From contig CCKK01000016.1 in NCBI GenBank assembly GCA_001048675.1, positions 45,220 to 109,219 on the forward strand: 64,000 bases of DNA, read 5' to 3'. The translations under genes and the position numbers were made by a program. The DNA is from Vibrio diabolicus (GTDB lineage Bacteria > Pseudomonadota > Gammaproteobacteria > Enterobacterales > Vibrionaceae). The stretch's first letter is position 1; each line of letters starts with the position of its first letter. The notes under the pieces are model-generated. The model made no database searches. It worked only from the letters and a program-made list of their open reading frames with translations, and had not been told where the DNA came from. This document shows positions 8,381 to 17,696 of this stretch, piece by piece.

Positions 8381-9496
8381 TTATGCTTTCTCAGAAAGAA
8401 TAATGCGTAACGTACGACGCAATGGTTCTGCTGCGCCCCAAAGTAGTTGGTCACCAACAGTGAAAGCATTTAGGAAGTCATCACCCATTGCCATCTTACG
8501 TAGACGACCTACTGGTACGGACATAGTGCCTGTTACTTTTGCAGGTGTAAGTTCTTGCACAGTAATGTCACGATCGTTAGGAATCACTTTGACCCAGTCA
8601 TTATGAGTGGCGATGATTTCTTCGATTTCATCCATTGGGACATTTTGCTTAAGCTTGATAGTGAGAGCTTGAGAGTGACAGCGCATCGCACCAATACGGA
8701 CACAAGTACCATCAATTGGCACAGGCGAGCTTTGTGAGCCCAAGATTTTGTTTGCCTCTGCGCCCGCTTTCCACTCTTCTTTACTCTGACCGTTATCACG
8801 TTTCACATCGATCCACGGAATAAGCGAGCCAGCTAGTGGTACACCGAATTTATCGGTAGGGAAAGAACCGCTGCGCATTGTGTCTGCAACTTTTTTATCA
8901 ATATCTAGGATAGAGCTTGATGGGTTTGCAAGTTCGGAACTTACAGAGTCATTGATAACGCCCATTTGCGAGATCAGTTCACGCATGTTTTGCGCACCAG
9001 CACCAGAAGCGGCTTGGTACGTCATTGCGCTTGTCCACTCAACAAGGCCTTTCTCGAATAAGCCACCTAGACCCATTAGCATTAAACTAACCGTACAGTT
9101 ACCACCAACAAATGTGTTCGTGCCACCGTGGATGCCTTGTTGGATTTGCTTTAAGTTCACAGGATCAAGCGTGATGATGGAATCTTCCGCCATACGTAAC
9201 GTAGATGCGGCGTCAATCCAGTAGCCTTTCCAACCGGCTTGTCGAAGTGCTGGGTAAACTTTTTCTGTGTAGCTACCACCTTGACATGTAATTACCGCAT
9301 CAAGCTGTTTTAAGCTTTCAATATCATACGCGTCTTGCAGTAAGCCTGCGTCTTTTCCTAAGTTAGGAGCAGGAATACCAACTTGAGAAGTACTGTAGAA
9401 TACTGGTTCGATTAGGTCGAAGTCTTTCTCTTCAACCATACGCTGCATAAGGACTGAACCAACCATACCGCGCCAACCAACTAAACCAACTCTCAT
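8381..9496 (-). CDS. asd: Aspartate-semialdehyde dehydrogenase
   Basis: Asd reduces aspartyl-4-phosphate to aspartate semialdehyde with NADPH, feeding lysine/diaminopimelate, threonine and methionine synthesis. The 371-residue length is normal for the Gram-negative form. The NADP loop [15 protein letters not shown] opens the protein, and the catalytic Cys is in [10 protein letters not shown]. The substrate region [15 protein letters not shown] is intact. A purine-rich GGAGAGTT precedes the ATG. The long divergent gap to nhaC should hold its promoter. V. cholerae has a second asd-like gene elsewhere, so this copy may not be unique. Confidence 0.95.
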   Translation of the reverse strand: MRVGLVGWRGMVGSVLMQRMVEEKDFDLIEPVFYSTSQVGIPAPNLGKDAGLLQDAYDIESLKQLDAVITCQGGSYTEKVYPALRQAGWKGYWIDAASTLRMAEDSIITLDPVNLKQIQQGIHGGTNTFVGGNCTVSLMLMGLGGLFEKGLVEWTSAMTYQAASGAGAQNMRELISQMGVINDSVSSELANPSSSILDIDKKVADTMRSGSFPTDKFGVPLAGSLIPWIDVKRDNGQSKEEWKAGAEANKILGSQSSPVPIDGTCVRIGAMRCHSQALTIKLKQNVPMDEIEEIIATHNDWVKVIPNDRDITVQELTPAKVTGTMSVPVGRLRKMAMGDDFLNAFTVGDQLLWGAAEPLRRTLRIILSEKA

Positions 9497-9926
9497 CGTA
9501 TTAACTCTCCATGTATTAAAAAACCTACCCCATAGTTAATTTTTCGCATCAAAATCTCAACCCCTATTTTGTAAATAAGCCTATTTTTTAACCTTTTCCT
9601 ATGAAAATTCGTGTTAAACGAGATTTTTTAGTGTTTGGTTTGCGATTTCGGCCATTTTTCAAGTAGGGAAAGCCCTGTTACTCCAAATTGGTCTTACCAC
9701 TCAGTGATAAAATAACACATGAAGCACAATAATTTCACATTACACAACATTTAAAACCAAAAAAGTTAAAACAAACTAACAGTTAATTTCACAAGCAAAC
9801 GTTTTTGCCGACGAACATCAAGATAAAACACCAAATATTCGAAATATAATTTTTGTTAATGTATGTTATGCGCGATTACAACAAGGAGCGCCTTCCTCTA
9901 TTGCTCCAAGATTGACAGAGGCACAT
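9497..9926. other. 430-base divergent region between asd and nhaC
   Basis: This AT-rich stretch has no credible gene. It contains AAGCAAACGTTTTTGC at 9793-9808, which matches 12 of 16 positions of the PurR consensus; it is a weak LacI-family operator candidate. I looked for a lysine-riboswitch core, because NhaC-type transporters and asd can be under one, and did not see it. Confidence 0.45.
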
Positions 9927-11360
9927 ATGAAGCAAGTTACACCACGCCTACCAAGCTTGATACAGGTATTTATCTCGCTCGGTTTATTTCTACTGCTGGC
10001 ATTTTCGTTCACTGCCAAGCTAGACCTACCGATCCAGCTAGCGCTGTACATCGGTTGGTTCATTATCATGATATTAGGCATTAAGCTTGGTCATCAGTAC
10101 AAAGATCTGGAAAAAGCTGCACTAAATGGCATTTCCAATGGACTTGGAGCCGTCTTAATTCTTCTTGCCGTTGGCGCGCTTGTTGGTACGTGGATCTCTG
10201 GTGGTATTGTTCCAACCATTATTTACTACGGCCTTAAAGCGATTCACCCTTCTATCTTTTTGCTCGCAACCATGATCATCTGTTCATTGACTGCGCTAGC
10301 GACTGGCACCTCTTGGGGCGCTGCTGGTACTGCTGGTATTGCGATGATGGGTATTGGCCAAGGCCTTGGCGTTCCTGCACCAATTACAGCTGGTGCGGTG
10401 CTTTCAGGTTGTTACTTTGGTGACAAAATGTCGCCTCTATCGGACTCCGTCATCCTTGCTTCATCTATGTCTAACGTTGAAGTGATGGAACATATTAAAG
10501 GCATGCTGCCGATCGCACTCATTAGCTACATTATTACAGGCATTATGTTTACTGCATTTGGTTTCCACTACGCAGGTCAAGTTGACATGAGCCAGGTAGA
10601 CTCTGTAATTAAAGCGATGGAGCAGCAATTCTACATCACCCCTTACTCATTTGTTCCTGTGATCATCGTATTGTCACTTCTAGCAATGCGTATGCCTTCA
10701 TTCCCAGTGATCAGTTTTGGTTCTCTGCTTGGTATTATTTGGGCAGTAATGATTCAAGATGTGGACTTCCTAACCGCGTTCAACACCGCTTGGGCTCCGT
10801 TTGCGATTTCTTCAGGCGTAGATTTCATTGACTCCATTCTTAACCGTGGCGGCATGTCTTCAATGCTTGGCTCGGTTGCTGTTATCGTATTCGGCCTTGG
10901 TTTTGGCGGTCTACTAGATAAAGTGGGTGTGTTAGAAACTATCGCTAAGCTGTTTGAAAAACGCGTTCAAAGTGCAGGTTCACTGGCAACAAGTACAATC
11001 GGTACAGCCTTTATGGGGAACGTATTTGGTTCAGCGATGTACGTTTCACTTATCCTGACACCAAAAATCTGTGCGAAGAACTACGATCGCCTAGGCTACA
11101 AACGTAAGAACTTGTCTCGTAACGCAGAGTTCGGCGGCACATTAACATCTGGTATGGTTCCATGGAGTGACAACGGTATCTACATGGCAAGTATTCTGGG
11201 TGTTGCGACACTATCTTATGCACCGTTCATGTGGCTAAGCTTTGTATGTATCATTGTGACTATCATCAGCTCCTACATGGGTTGGTTTGTTGATAAATGC
11301 GAACCAACAGCGGAAGCAGTTGAACAAGCAGAAGGCGAACTGAAGCAGCAAACCGCTTGA
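9927..11360 (+). CDS. nhaC: NhaC family Na+/H+ antiporter
   Basis: This 477-residue polytopic inner-membrane protein belongs to the NhaC ion-transporter family, with about 11-12 hydrophobic segments. Family-typical polar stretches within the membrane include TGTSWGAAGTAG and GCYFGDKMSPLSD, and near the C-terminus GGTLTSGMVPWSDNGIYM. I start it at ATG 9927 because AGAGG (9917-9921) sits 5 bases upstream; a TTG at 9912 is open but less likely. Family members exchange Na+ for H+, but some carry organic ions, so the substrate is inferred. It is divergent from asd. Confidence 0.85.
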   Translation: MKQVTPRLPSLIQVFISLGLFLLLAFSFTAKLDLPIQLALYIGWFIIMILGIKLGHQYKDLEKAALNGISNGLGAVLILLAVGALVGTWISGGIVPTIIYYGLKAIHPSIFLLATMIICSLTALATGTSWGAAGTAGIAMMGIGQGLGVPAPITAGAVLSGCYFGDKMSPLSDSVILASSMSNVEVMEHIKGMLPIALISYIITGIMFTAFGFHYAGQVDMSQVDSVIKAMEQQFYITPYSFVPVIIVLSLLAMRMPSFPVISFGSLLGIIWAVMIQDVDFLTAFNTAWAPFAISSGVDFIDSILNRGGMSSMLGSVAVIVFGLGFGGLLDKVGVLETIAKLFEKRVQSAGSLATSTIGTAFMGNVFGSAMYVSLILTPKICAKNYDRLGYKRKNLSRNAEFGGTLTSGMVPWSDNGIYMASILGVATLSYAPFMWLSFVCIIVTIISSYMGWFVDKCEPTAEAVEQAEGELKQQTA

Positions 11361-11406
11361 GTTCGCATAGATAGGAAGAATCTCTCTTCCGAGTGAAAGA
11401 CAAAGA

Positions 11407-11432
11407 AAAAGAGCGCATTAGCGCTCTTTTTT
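11407..11432. terminator. Bidirectional terminator after nhaC
   Basis: AAAGAGCGC / GCGCTCTTT stem with a short ATTA loop, flanked by A and T tracts, between convergent genes. Confidence 0.85.
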
Positions 11433-11448
11433 ATATCTCAACCAAACG

Positions 11449-12612
11449 TTAACTTTGTTTGACTTGCGTTTTCACTGCTGCACGCTTACCAAACCAATAG
11501 CCCAAGCCAAGTGGTGCAAAGAATATAACGGCAATGAACAAGATGAAGTAGATAATGGTACTTTTAACGAGCTCAATCAGCTTGGTCATCGCTAAACTGA
11601 CCACTTCCTGCGAGACTCGGTCCATATCTTGAGCAAACTTCTCACGCTCATGGGTAATGATCTGCGCGATTTCTTGGCGCTCTCTGGCTACCATCAACTC
11701 TAAAGCTTGGCGCTCCTCACCCAATTGAGATAAACGCGCTTGCGTTTTTTGGTCAATATCGTCAACCAAAGGTTGTAACTCTACCGCCATTTGCTCTGCC
11801 AAATAGCGCATGTACTCTGGATTGTTATCAATAAAGTCCTTCATCGAATCAGCCGTAACTTGTAGGCTATTTAGCGCAGCATTAACTTTTTCGATGCTGG
11901 CAGAGCTATTTAATGCTAATAACTGCGCCTTCCAAGTCATAATTTTGGGGGTCTGTTCTGATACAAGGCTTAGACGATCCGAGACATCCCCTAATGCTTC
12001 TGGCATTGTACCTAGCGTAGTCACTGCCTCTTCCTCGCTAATTTGATTCGCATCTAACCACCCACGGTAAGCTGGCGTCCTGATCATACTTAAGTCCGCG
12101 AATGGATGTTGCTTAACGAACTCTGCAACAAACGCTTGTGTCTTGATGTACGCTTCTTGTTTCAACAGAGATTGAGCCAGTTTATCCACCTCTTTCGCTA
12201 AGTGAGCAGAAACTAACTTTGCCTCCTCTGTCGCAAATAGTTCATTACCAGGGCCAGTCGTAAAGAATTGATCCATCTGTAGCGTAAAAGTCCAAGTATC
12301 AATCAGTGCTGCCATTGGCGAGACTTGGTATGCTGCGGCTTGAAGACCTTCTTCAGCATTTATCTTCCAAAGCAAAATATAAGATTGATGGACTTTATCA
12401 TGCGGCTCATATTGATCGTGCAATGCATCAGCAGCTTGCTCTACCTGAGCAAAAAACTGTTGCGCATACTCACGAGTCAGGAGACGCATATTAAGCTCTT
12501 GTTTGGTAAGAGGGACGGTTTGACTCTCGATTTTCACTTCTAACAGGGAGCACCCTGAAAGCATCATAACCAACCCTATCAACATCATTGAAGACAATCG
12601 ACGAACGGACAT
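11449..12612 (-). CDS. Lipoprotein with coiled-coil and C-terminal membrane anchor
   Basis: This 387-residue predicted lipoprotein has a signal peptide ending in a lipobox (LSGC, Cys about 21). The extracytoplasmic part is long and mostly helical, rich in Glu and Gln. A coiled-coil-like stretch of ERQ/REK heptads covers about 290-345. A hydrophobic segment (about 355-375) is followed by the basic tail GKRAAVKTQVKQS. Lipidation at the N-terminus plus a C-terminal transmembrane helix would tether both ends. I recognise it only as a conserved Vibrio-type protein of unknown role. It lies next to the Hpt gene and may belong with it. Confidence 0.6.
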   Translation of the reverse strand: MSVRRLSSMMLIGLVMMLSGCSLLEVKIESQTVPLTKQELNMRLLTREYAQQFFAQVEQAADALHDQYEPHDKVHQSYILLWKINAEEGLQAAAYQVSPMAALIDTWTFTLQMDQFFTTGPGNELFATEEAKLVSAHLAKEVDKLAQSLLKQEAYIKTQAFVAEFVKQHPFADLSMIRTPAYRGWLDANQISEEEAVTTLGTMPEALGDVSDRLSLVSEQTPKIMTWKAQLLALNSSASIEKVNAALNSLQVTADSMKDFIDNNPEYMRYLAEQMAVELQPLVDDIDQKTQARLSQLGEERQALELMVARERQEIAQIITHEREKFAQDMDRVSQEVVSLAMTKLIELVKSTIIYFILFIAVIFFAPLGLGYWFGKRAAVKTQVKQS

Positions 12613-12716
12613 GAAAGTACCTTTAACAAATTCTATGGAACAGGAATAAAGCGAACTAAGTCATATAGTTCGGGCCTTTAATACCCCAACTCTGATGATT
12701 GTAAGTCAGAGCAATA

Positions 12717-14034
12717 TCAATCTGTTAGCGCTTCTTGTATCTTTTCACTATTGAGAACGTGGTTAGCGAAAAGTATGGTTTGCTTTAGGACATCATCTAA
12801 ACGTGTCAGTTTCTCTTCCGGCACTTTTTGCCCTTGTTTAATCAACAGTTCAATATCACCCGAAATGCAGTGCAATGGCATTGCCCCTAAACTTCCCGAG
12901 ACCCCTTTAAGACTATGAGCCGCTCTTTGCGCTTGCTCTTTATCTTCTTCTAATAGCCGATGCATTTTTGAACCATCGCTAGAGTGATCCTGAATAAAGA
13001 CTTCAAGTAACATTCGCACCGCGCTTTCATCTCCCGATAGCGAGTCCAGCATCTTATTAATATCTATATACGGCTCACGTTCCACGACTTCCACTTGTGA
13101 TGAGTTCGGCTCATTATGACTCTGTTCGTTAACTTGGCTATTTTGAGAGCTTTCGGACTGAGCAGAAAAAACAACATAAGACCCACCAACTTGCTCAGAC
13201 TCTTTATCCTCTGCTCTTGATGGTATTAGCGGCTGAACGGTTCTTTGGGAGAAAAGCCCCCATGAAATAAGAGAAAGAAATAAACCACTGATTACTGACA
13301 ACCAAGTAACAAAGGTCATCAACTTTTGTTCCAACTGGTCATTTATCGAAGTTAACTGGTTCGGGAAATCAGGATTAAGCAGTTGATTAACTAGATAGCT
13401 GCCTTGCGCCTTGGCAGATAGCGCGCTTGAAGTATGGGCAAGTTGACGCTGAAAAGCACTTCGCTCTTGAGGAGAAAGCGTGTCCGACTCAATAAAAAGT
13501 CGGTCTAAATCACGATAAGTATCGCTATTCGTTGCTGAGTCACTAAAAATAGACTCCAAAACAAGTGCACCTAAGCGATAGTACATTGATTGAATTTGCT
13601 CAGAGTTTTCAGCTCGGGAGCGGCTTCTTCGCAACTGTTCAGCCAATGATACAAGCTCACTGTCACTCCCTACAAAGGCTCGAGCACTTTCTAAAAATCG
13701 ATCGGTCGCATAAAGCAATTGAGTAATATCTGGTGTGATTTTGCCTTCAGAAAACTCACTTTCAAGCTGTAAGCGAACTGCATAGGCTAACTGAAGTTTT
13801 AGTGAAACTTGGTCGACGTGCTTAACACGATAAGGCAGATCGAAAGTTAAAAAAATGTCTGACTTCTTCGACTTTGCTTCCTAGCTCATTCACTGTTGAA
13901 ATGGTTTGAATCGTTTGTTTGGCTTGCAACCAAATCCCTAGCGCTAAAACACACCATAAAACGAACCAGAACCAAACAAACCGCCTCATTCCTTCTTTTA
14001 GCTTCAGCAACACTCGCCCCTCGCATATCTCCAT
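12717..14034 (-). pseudogene. Membrane-bound Hpt-domain signalling protein, frameshifted
   Basis: Joining two frames gives one 438-residue protein. It has an N-terminal membrane helix (FVWFWFVLWCVLALGIWLQ), an extracytoplasmic helical sensor region, a second membrane helix (about 270-290), and a C-terminal Hpt domain whose phospho-acceptor His is in AHSLKGVSGSLGA. The reading frame breaks at a T7 run on the minus strand (13855-13849). Removing one T restores continuity, so the run is one base too long. The domain set matches orphan phosphotransfer proteins feeding a phosphorelay; the partner is unknown. Sequencing error is the simplest cause. GTG or TTG codons just inside the ATG at 14034 are alternative starts. 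Confidence 0.7.
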
Positions 14035-14073
14035 TAATTACAAGCATATACTATGGATGTTTCTTATTCACAT

Positions 14074-14100
14074 AAAAAAAGAGAGCCATTGGCTCTCTTA
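14074..14100 (-). terminator. Terminator of yejK
   Basis: AAGAGAGCC / GGCTCTCTT stem just past the yejK stop, followed by a T tract on the minus strand. Confidence 0.8.
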
Positions 14101-14116
14101 ATTTGACGATATGGTT

Positions 14117-15115
14117 TTAGTTGCGACTCAACTGATCTTTTAGATTTGGTGGCGTACCTTTAATCGTTAAGGTATCCGTCTCTGGGTCATAAAAAATACG
14201 CTCGCCAAGCAATAGGCTATCAAAGCTAATATTCAAGCCACCACCAGCGCCAACAAATTTAGTCAGTTTGCGAACCGTCGCACGGTCACCAGGGAAAGAC
14301 TCTTCAAGTTCGTACCCTTGCTCTTTGGTGAAATCCATAAAGCTTGTGCCATCTTGGCTTGGAGGAAGCTCTCCAGAAAGCTCTGAGATTTGAACCTCAT
14401 CACCGGATTTAATTTGCTCATTGCAGTAATCGTAAACTTGTTTCTTGTACTCGTTCACTTCTTGCTTTTCTAGCTTCGAGTCAGCACAAAAATCATCCAC
14501 TGCCTGCATCAACACTAAGTTTTGTTGTTTAGTATCTAAGCCGATGTCCGCTTGCAGGAAATCTAGGAAGAAATCCGCCACTTTACGGCCAACGCGTCCC
14601 TTGATGTATTGCAAGTAACGATTAGATTCCTTGTCAGTGTCGTAGCTCGACAAGTCAATGCGTGCCGCAATATCCATTTTGGTGATATCTAGGTAATCCG
14701 TGGCACTGATGTCCAAACCTTCGGTCACTTTTAAACTTTGGTTCATTGGTAAGATACCGATGAACAAGTAGTCCGTTGCTAAACTCTGATACTCAGCGAA
14801 AACCAAAATACCTTCATCCGCAAATGGGTACTTAATCAACTCTTCTTTCAAGCGATTTGCACTAATTTGTGAGAAGTCGTAAAAATCTCGCTCTCCTTTG
14901 CGCATTTCTTGAAGCCAAAATTGAAATTCGCTGTCTGACTGGAAAGAGCCAAAACCTTTACCAGCTTTAGAATGGAATACTCGGTGAAGCTCAGCGACTA
15001 AGTTTTCAGTAGATGCATCGTTCTCTAATGATGCTGGACGAAAGTTTACAACTAGCTCGTCCTGATCGTTTTTGCACAGTTGATGCAGAATAACGTTTGA
15101 AAGATGAAGGCTCAT
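14117..15115 (-). CDS. yejK: Nucleoid-associated protein YejK (NdpA)
   Basis: This 332-residue cytoplasmic protein belongs to the YejK/NdpA (37-kDa nucleoid-associated) family, found on the nucleoid in E. coli but with an unclear biochemical role. The N-terminus MSLHLSNVILHQL and the C-terminal GGGLNISFDSLLLGERI...TLTIKGTPPNLKDQL are family signatures, and the length is normal. It is divergent from yejL, the same yejK / yejL-yejM arrangement as in E. coli. Confidence 0.93.
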   Translation of the reverse strand: MSLHLSNVILHQLCKNDQDELVVNFRPASLENDASTENLVAELHRVFHSKAGKGFGSFQSDSEFQFWLQEMRKGERDFYDFSQISANRLKEELIKYPFADEGILVFAEYQSLATDYLFIGILPMNQSLKVTEGLDISATDYLDITKMDIAARIDLSSYDTDKESNRYLQYIKGRVGRKVADFFLDFLQADIGLDTKQQNLVLMQAVDDFCADSKLEKQEVNEYKKQVYDYCNEQIKSGDEVQISELSGELPPSQDGTSFMDFTKEQGYELEESFPGDRATVRKLTKFVGAGGGLNISFDSLLLGERIFYDPETDTLTIKGTPPNLKDQLSRN

Positions 15116-15200
15116 AGTGATTTTATCTTGCTACAAGGTTTTAGTTGATGGGCATTGTAGGTTATCATAAGCCGCTTTTACTATCATTATTAGAGTCTTT

Positions 15201-15428
15201 ATGCCGATTACATCTAAATATACTGACGAGCAAGTAGAGAAAATTCTTGCTGAAGTAGCAACAGTTCTTGAAAAACACGCTGCTTCTCCTGAGTTGACGC
15301 TAATGATTGCCGGAAATATCGCAACCAATGTCTTAAATCAACGTGTTGCTGCTTCACAACGCAAAGCGATTGCTGAAAAATTTGCTCAGGCGCTGATGTC
15401 TTCTTTAGAAACACCAAAAACACACTAA
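15201..15428 (+). CDS. yejL: YejL family protein (UPF0352)
   Basis: This 75-residue soluble, helical protein begins [16 protein letters not shown] and belongs to UPF0352. No function is established. It is 22 bases upstream of yejM and probably co-transcribed with it, as in E. coli. There is no signal peptide or membrane segment. Small size, family N-terminus and conserved context support the call. Confidence 0.9.
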   Translation: MPITSKYTDEQVEKILAEVATVLEKHAASPELTLMIAGNIATNVLNQRVAASQRKAIAEKFAQALMSSLETPKTH

Positions 15429-15450
15429 TAACGGACAATAGAACACATAC

Positions 15451-17259
15451 ATGGTAGACAGCGGAAACTCATACGGCGAACGTGTATCTCGACTGGTTGG
15501 TTGGGGTCACTGGTTTGCATTCTTCAATATCGTCGCATCGATGTTGATAGGCACACGCTACATTGTTCAGTCTCCTTGGCCCGAGACGTTACTTGGTCAG
15601 TTTTATCTGGCGGTTTCTTGGGTTGGTCACTTTGGCTTTCTAGTTTTCGCGCTTTACTTGCTCGTTCTATTCCCGTTAACGTTTATCCTGCCATCGCGGA
15701 AATTGTTCCGTTTGGTGGCAGTGATTTTCGCGACCGTTGGGCAAACCATATTATTGATTGATACCCAAGCGTATCAGTCTATCAATTTGCACTTAACTCC
15801 TGTCGTTTGGGAGTTACTATTCAGCGAAGATAAAAGTGCACTCAGTACTGATCTACAACATCTCTTTGTTGTAATGCCGCTGATCTTCCTTATTCAGCTC
15901 GCTCTATCGGAATGGGTATGGCGAAAACAGCGCAAACTTTCTCATAAGCACGTAGGACGTCCTCTAGCAGCTGTATTTTTCCTCAGTTTTATGACCAGCC
16001 ATTTGGTTTATATTTGGGCAGATGCATACTTCTACAATCCAATTACCAGTCAGCGTTCAAACTTCCCATTGTCTTACCCGATGACGGCGAAGAGTTTTAT
16101 GGAAAAACATGGTCTACTTGACCGTGAGGAATACCTAAAACGCTTAGCGGAAAATGAAGGCAACGTAGAGTTAGTCAATTACCCTCTAGAAAAGCTAGAG
16201 TTTAACCGTCGAGTCAATAAGCTCAACGTGTTGATGATCAGCGTAAATAACCTGCGTGCAGACGCGCTGAATCCAGAAGAGATGCCTAACCTCTATGAGT
16301 TTGCCGAAAACAATCAGAACTTCCGTAATCATTACAGTTCAAGTAATGATACTTACGGGGCTTTCGGTTTGTTCTACGGCTTACCAACCAGTTACGCCTC
16401 AAGCATCAAGGCGCAAGGTGCTTCGCCGGTATTACTCGATGTACTGAAAGATCAGGGTTACAACTTCGGCTTATTCAGTGGCAGCGGGTTTGAAGATGAT
16501 CTCTACTCAGAGATTATTTTCCGCGACTTAAAACTAGCGGAAGACCTCGATGGCACACAAGCTCATACCGATAAGCAATCTATCGCGAACTGGAATACAT
16601 GGTTAACAGAGAAAGCGAGTCAACCATGGTTTAGTTACATCGAAGTCACCACCGTTGATAATTTTGAATCGATCCCTTCCAATAATGACGAAGAAATGTC
16701 CGCAAGTGATCGCTTCAAAAAAGCTTATGAATATGCGGTAAAATCAGCGGATAAAACCATCGCTAGCATTATTGGTGAGCTTGAAAAAAATGAACTATTG
16801 ACAAACACCATCGTGATTATCACTTCTAATCACGGTAGTGAGTTTAATGAAACAAACACGAACAGCTGGGGCGCAAACAGCAACTACAGCCGTTATCAGT
16901 TACAAGTTCCTATGGTAATCCAATGGCCAGGAATGTTGGCTGGTGAATTTAATCACAGCACAAGCCACTTGGACCTTTCGGTCACGTTGTTGCAGGATAT
17001 GCTCGGTGTATCTTCCAACCCATATGATTACAGTAGTGGTCGTAACCTATTTGACGAAAGTCGTCGCCGTTGGATCCTAGCGGGTGACACTCGTGAGCTT
17101 GCCTTAATTACTAGCTCGCAAACCACAGTGATCGATAAGTTTGGCAACTACAAGTTGTATGACAAAAATTACAAACGACTTCGAGATGATGCACCGAAGT
17201 TGCCAGTTTTGATGCAAGGTTTAACTGAGTTACAGCGTTTTTATTCTAAAAACGATTAA
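15451..17259 (+). CDS. yejM: Inner-membrane sulfatase-fold protein YejM (PbgA/LapC)
   Basis: This 602-residue protein has five N-terminal transmembrane helices (roughly 15-190) and a large periplasmic alkaline-phosphatase/sulfatase-fold domain (about 245-600). In E. coli the protein senses periplasmic lipopolysaccharide and controls LpxC proteolysis through LapB, so it sets LPS output. The segment VLMISVNNLRADALNPEEMPNL shows that the usual sulfatase metal-binding and nucleophile residues are altered, in line with a non-enzymatic role. It carries an intact coding A7 run near 16,784. Confidence 0.93.
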   Translation: MVDSGNSYGERVSRLVGWGHWFAFFNIVASMLIGTRYIVQSPWPETLLGQFYLAVSWVGHFGFLVFALYLLVLFPLTFILPSRKLFRLVAVIFATVGQTILLIDTQAYQSINLHLTPVVWELLFSEDKSALSTDLQHLFVVMPLIFLIQLALSEWVWRKQRKLSHKHVGRPLAAVFFLSFMTSHLVYIWADAYFYNPITSQRSNFPLSYPMTAKSFMEKHGLLDREEYLKRLAENEGNVELVNYPLEKLEFNRRVNKLNVLMISVNNLRADALNPEEMPNLYEFAENNQNFRNHYSSSNDTYGAFGLFYGLPTSYASSIKAQGASPVLLDVLKDQGYNFGLFSGSGFEDDLYSEIIFRDLKLAEDLDGTQAHTDKQSIANWNTWLTEKASQPWFSYIEVTTVDNFESIPSNNDEEMSASDRFKKAYEYAVKSADKTIASIIGELEKNELLTNTIVIITSNHGSEFNETNTNSWGANSNYSRYQLQVPMVIQWPGMLAGEFNHSTSHLDLSVTLLQDMLGVSSNPYDYSSGRNLFDESRRRWILAGDTRELALITSSQTTVIDKFGNYKLYDKNYKRLRDDAPKLPVLMQGLTELQRFYSKND

Positions 17260-17283
17260 TACCTAGCAATCCATATACTATTC

Positions 17284-17308
17284 AAACTCCCCTTTTTGGG
17301 GAGTTTTT
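17284..17308 (+). terminator. Terminator of yejL-yejM
   Basis: AAACTCCCC / GGGGAGTTT stem with a T-rich loop, followed by a T tract, 25 bases after the yejM stop. Confidence 0.8.
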
Positions 17309-17413
17309 GTTTATTTAAACAACACAAACCACAAATTTGCGCAGTAAACATCCAATCAGTTCAACTAGGGGTTTACAACATTTTCAAAGCCTTATATTAT
17401 GCGCCTCAACAAC

Positions 17414-17504
17414 GGAGAGATGGCTGAGTGGTTGAAAGCACCGGTCTTGAAAACCGGCATACGTTAATAGCGTATCTAGGGTTCAAATCCCTATCTCTCC
17501 GCCA
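17414..17504 (+). tRNA. tRNA-Ser (anticodon TGA)
   Basis: The acceptor arms GGAGAGA and TCTCTCC pair, with discriminator G and an encoded CCA at 17502-17504. The anticodon stem CCGGT/ACCGG holds the loop CTTGAAA, giving anticodon TGA. A long variable arm (CATACGTTAATAGCGTATC) marks a class II serine tRNA. The T loop reads GGTTCAAATCC. Confidence 0.97.
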
Positions 17505-17511
17505 CATTTAG

Positions 17512-17545
17512 AAAAAGCCCGCTAAGAAATTAGCGGGCTTTTTCG
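17512..17545 (+). terminator. Terminator of tRNA-Ser
   Basis: AAAAAGCCCGCTAA / TTAGCGGGCTTTTT stem directly after the tRNA. Confidence 0.85.
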
Positions 17546-17600
17546 TATATCCAGAATTGAAAAGATTAGTACAAATCCCTTCTTTGAACACAACTAAGCA

Positions 17601-17648
17601 CTCCGCAACATTCAGAAAGAGCACGCTTAGAAATTAACGACCTTTTCG
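17601..17648 (+). repeat. Decayed copy of the tRNA-Ser 3' end plus terminator
   Basis: Aligned to 17497-17545, this block is identical at about 40 of 49 positions with one gap. It starts inside the acceptor stem (CTCCGC) and runs through the terminator. The copied terminator stem no longer pairs well. A tRNA-tail duplication is what integration at a tRNA 3' end leaves behind, so this may be the scar of a lost element. Confidence 0.65.
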
Positions 17649-17696
17649 TTTCAGTGTCCCGTTGTGAATCAGGTTGATACTTACGTCTAGTTGTAT

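Noticed and set aside
9497..9926. Lysine riboswitch between asd and nhaC
   Set aside because: The conserved core elements of the L box were not found on either strand.
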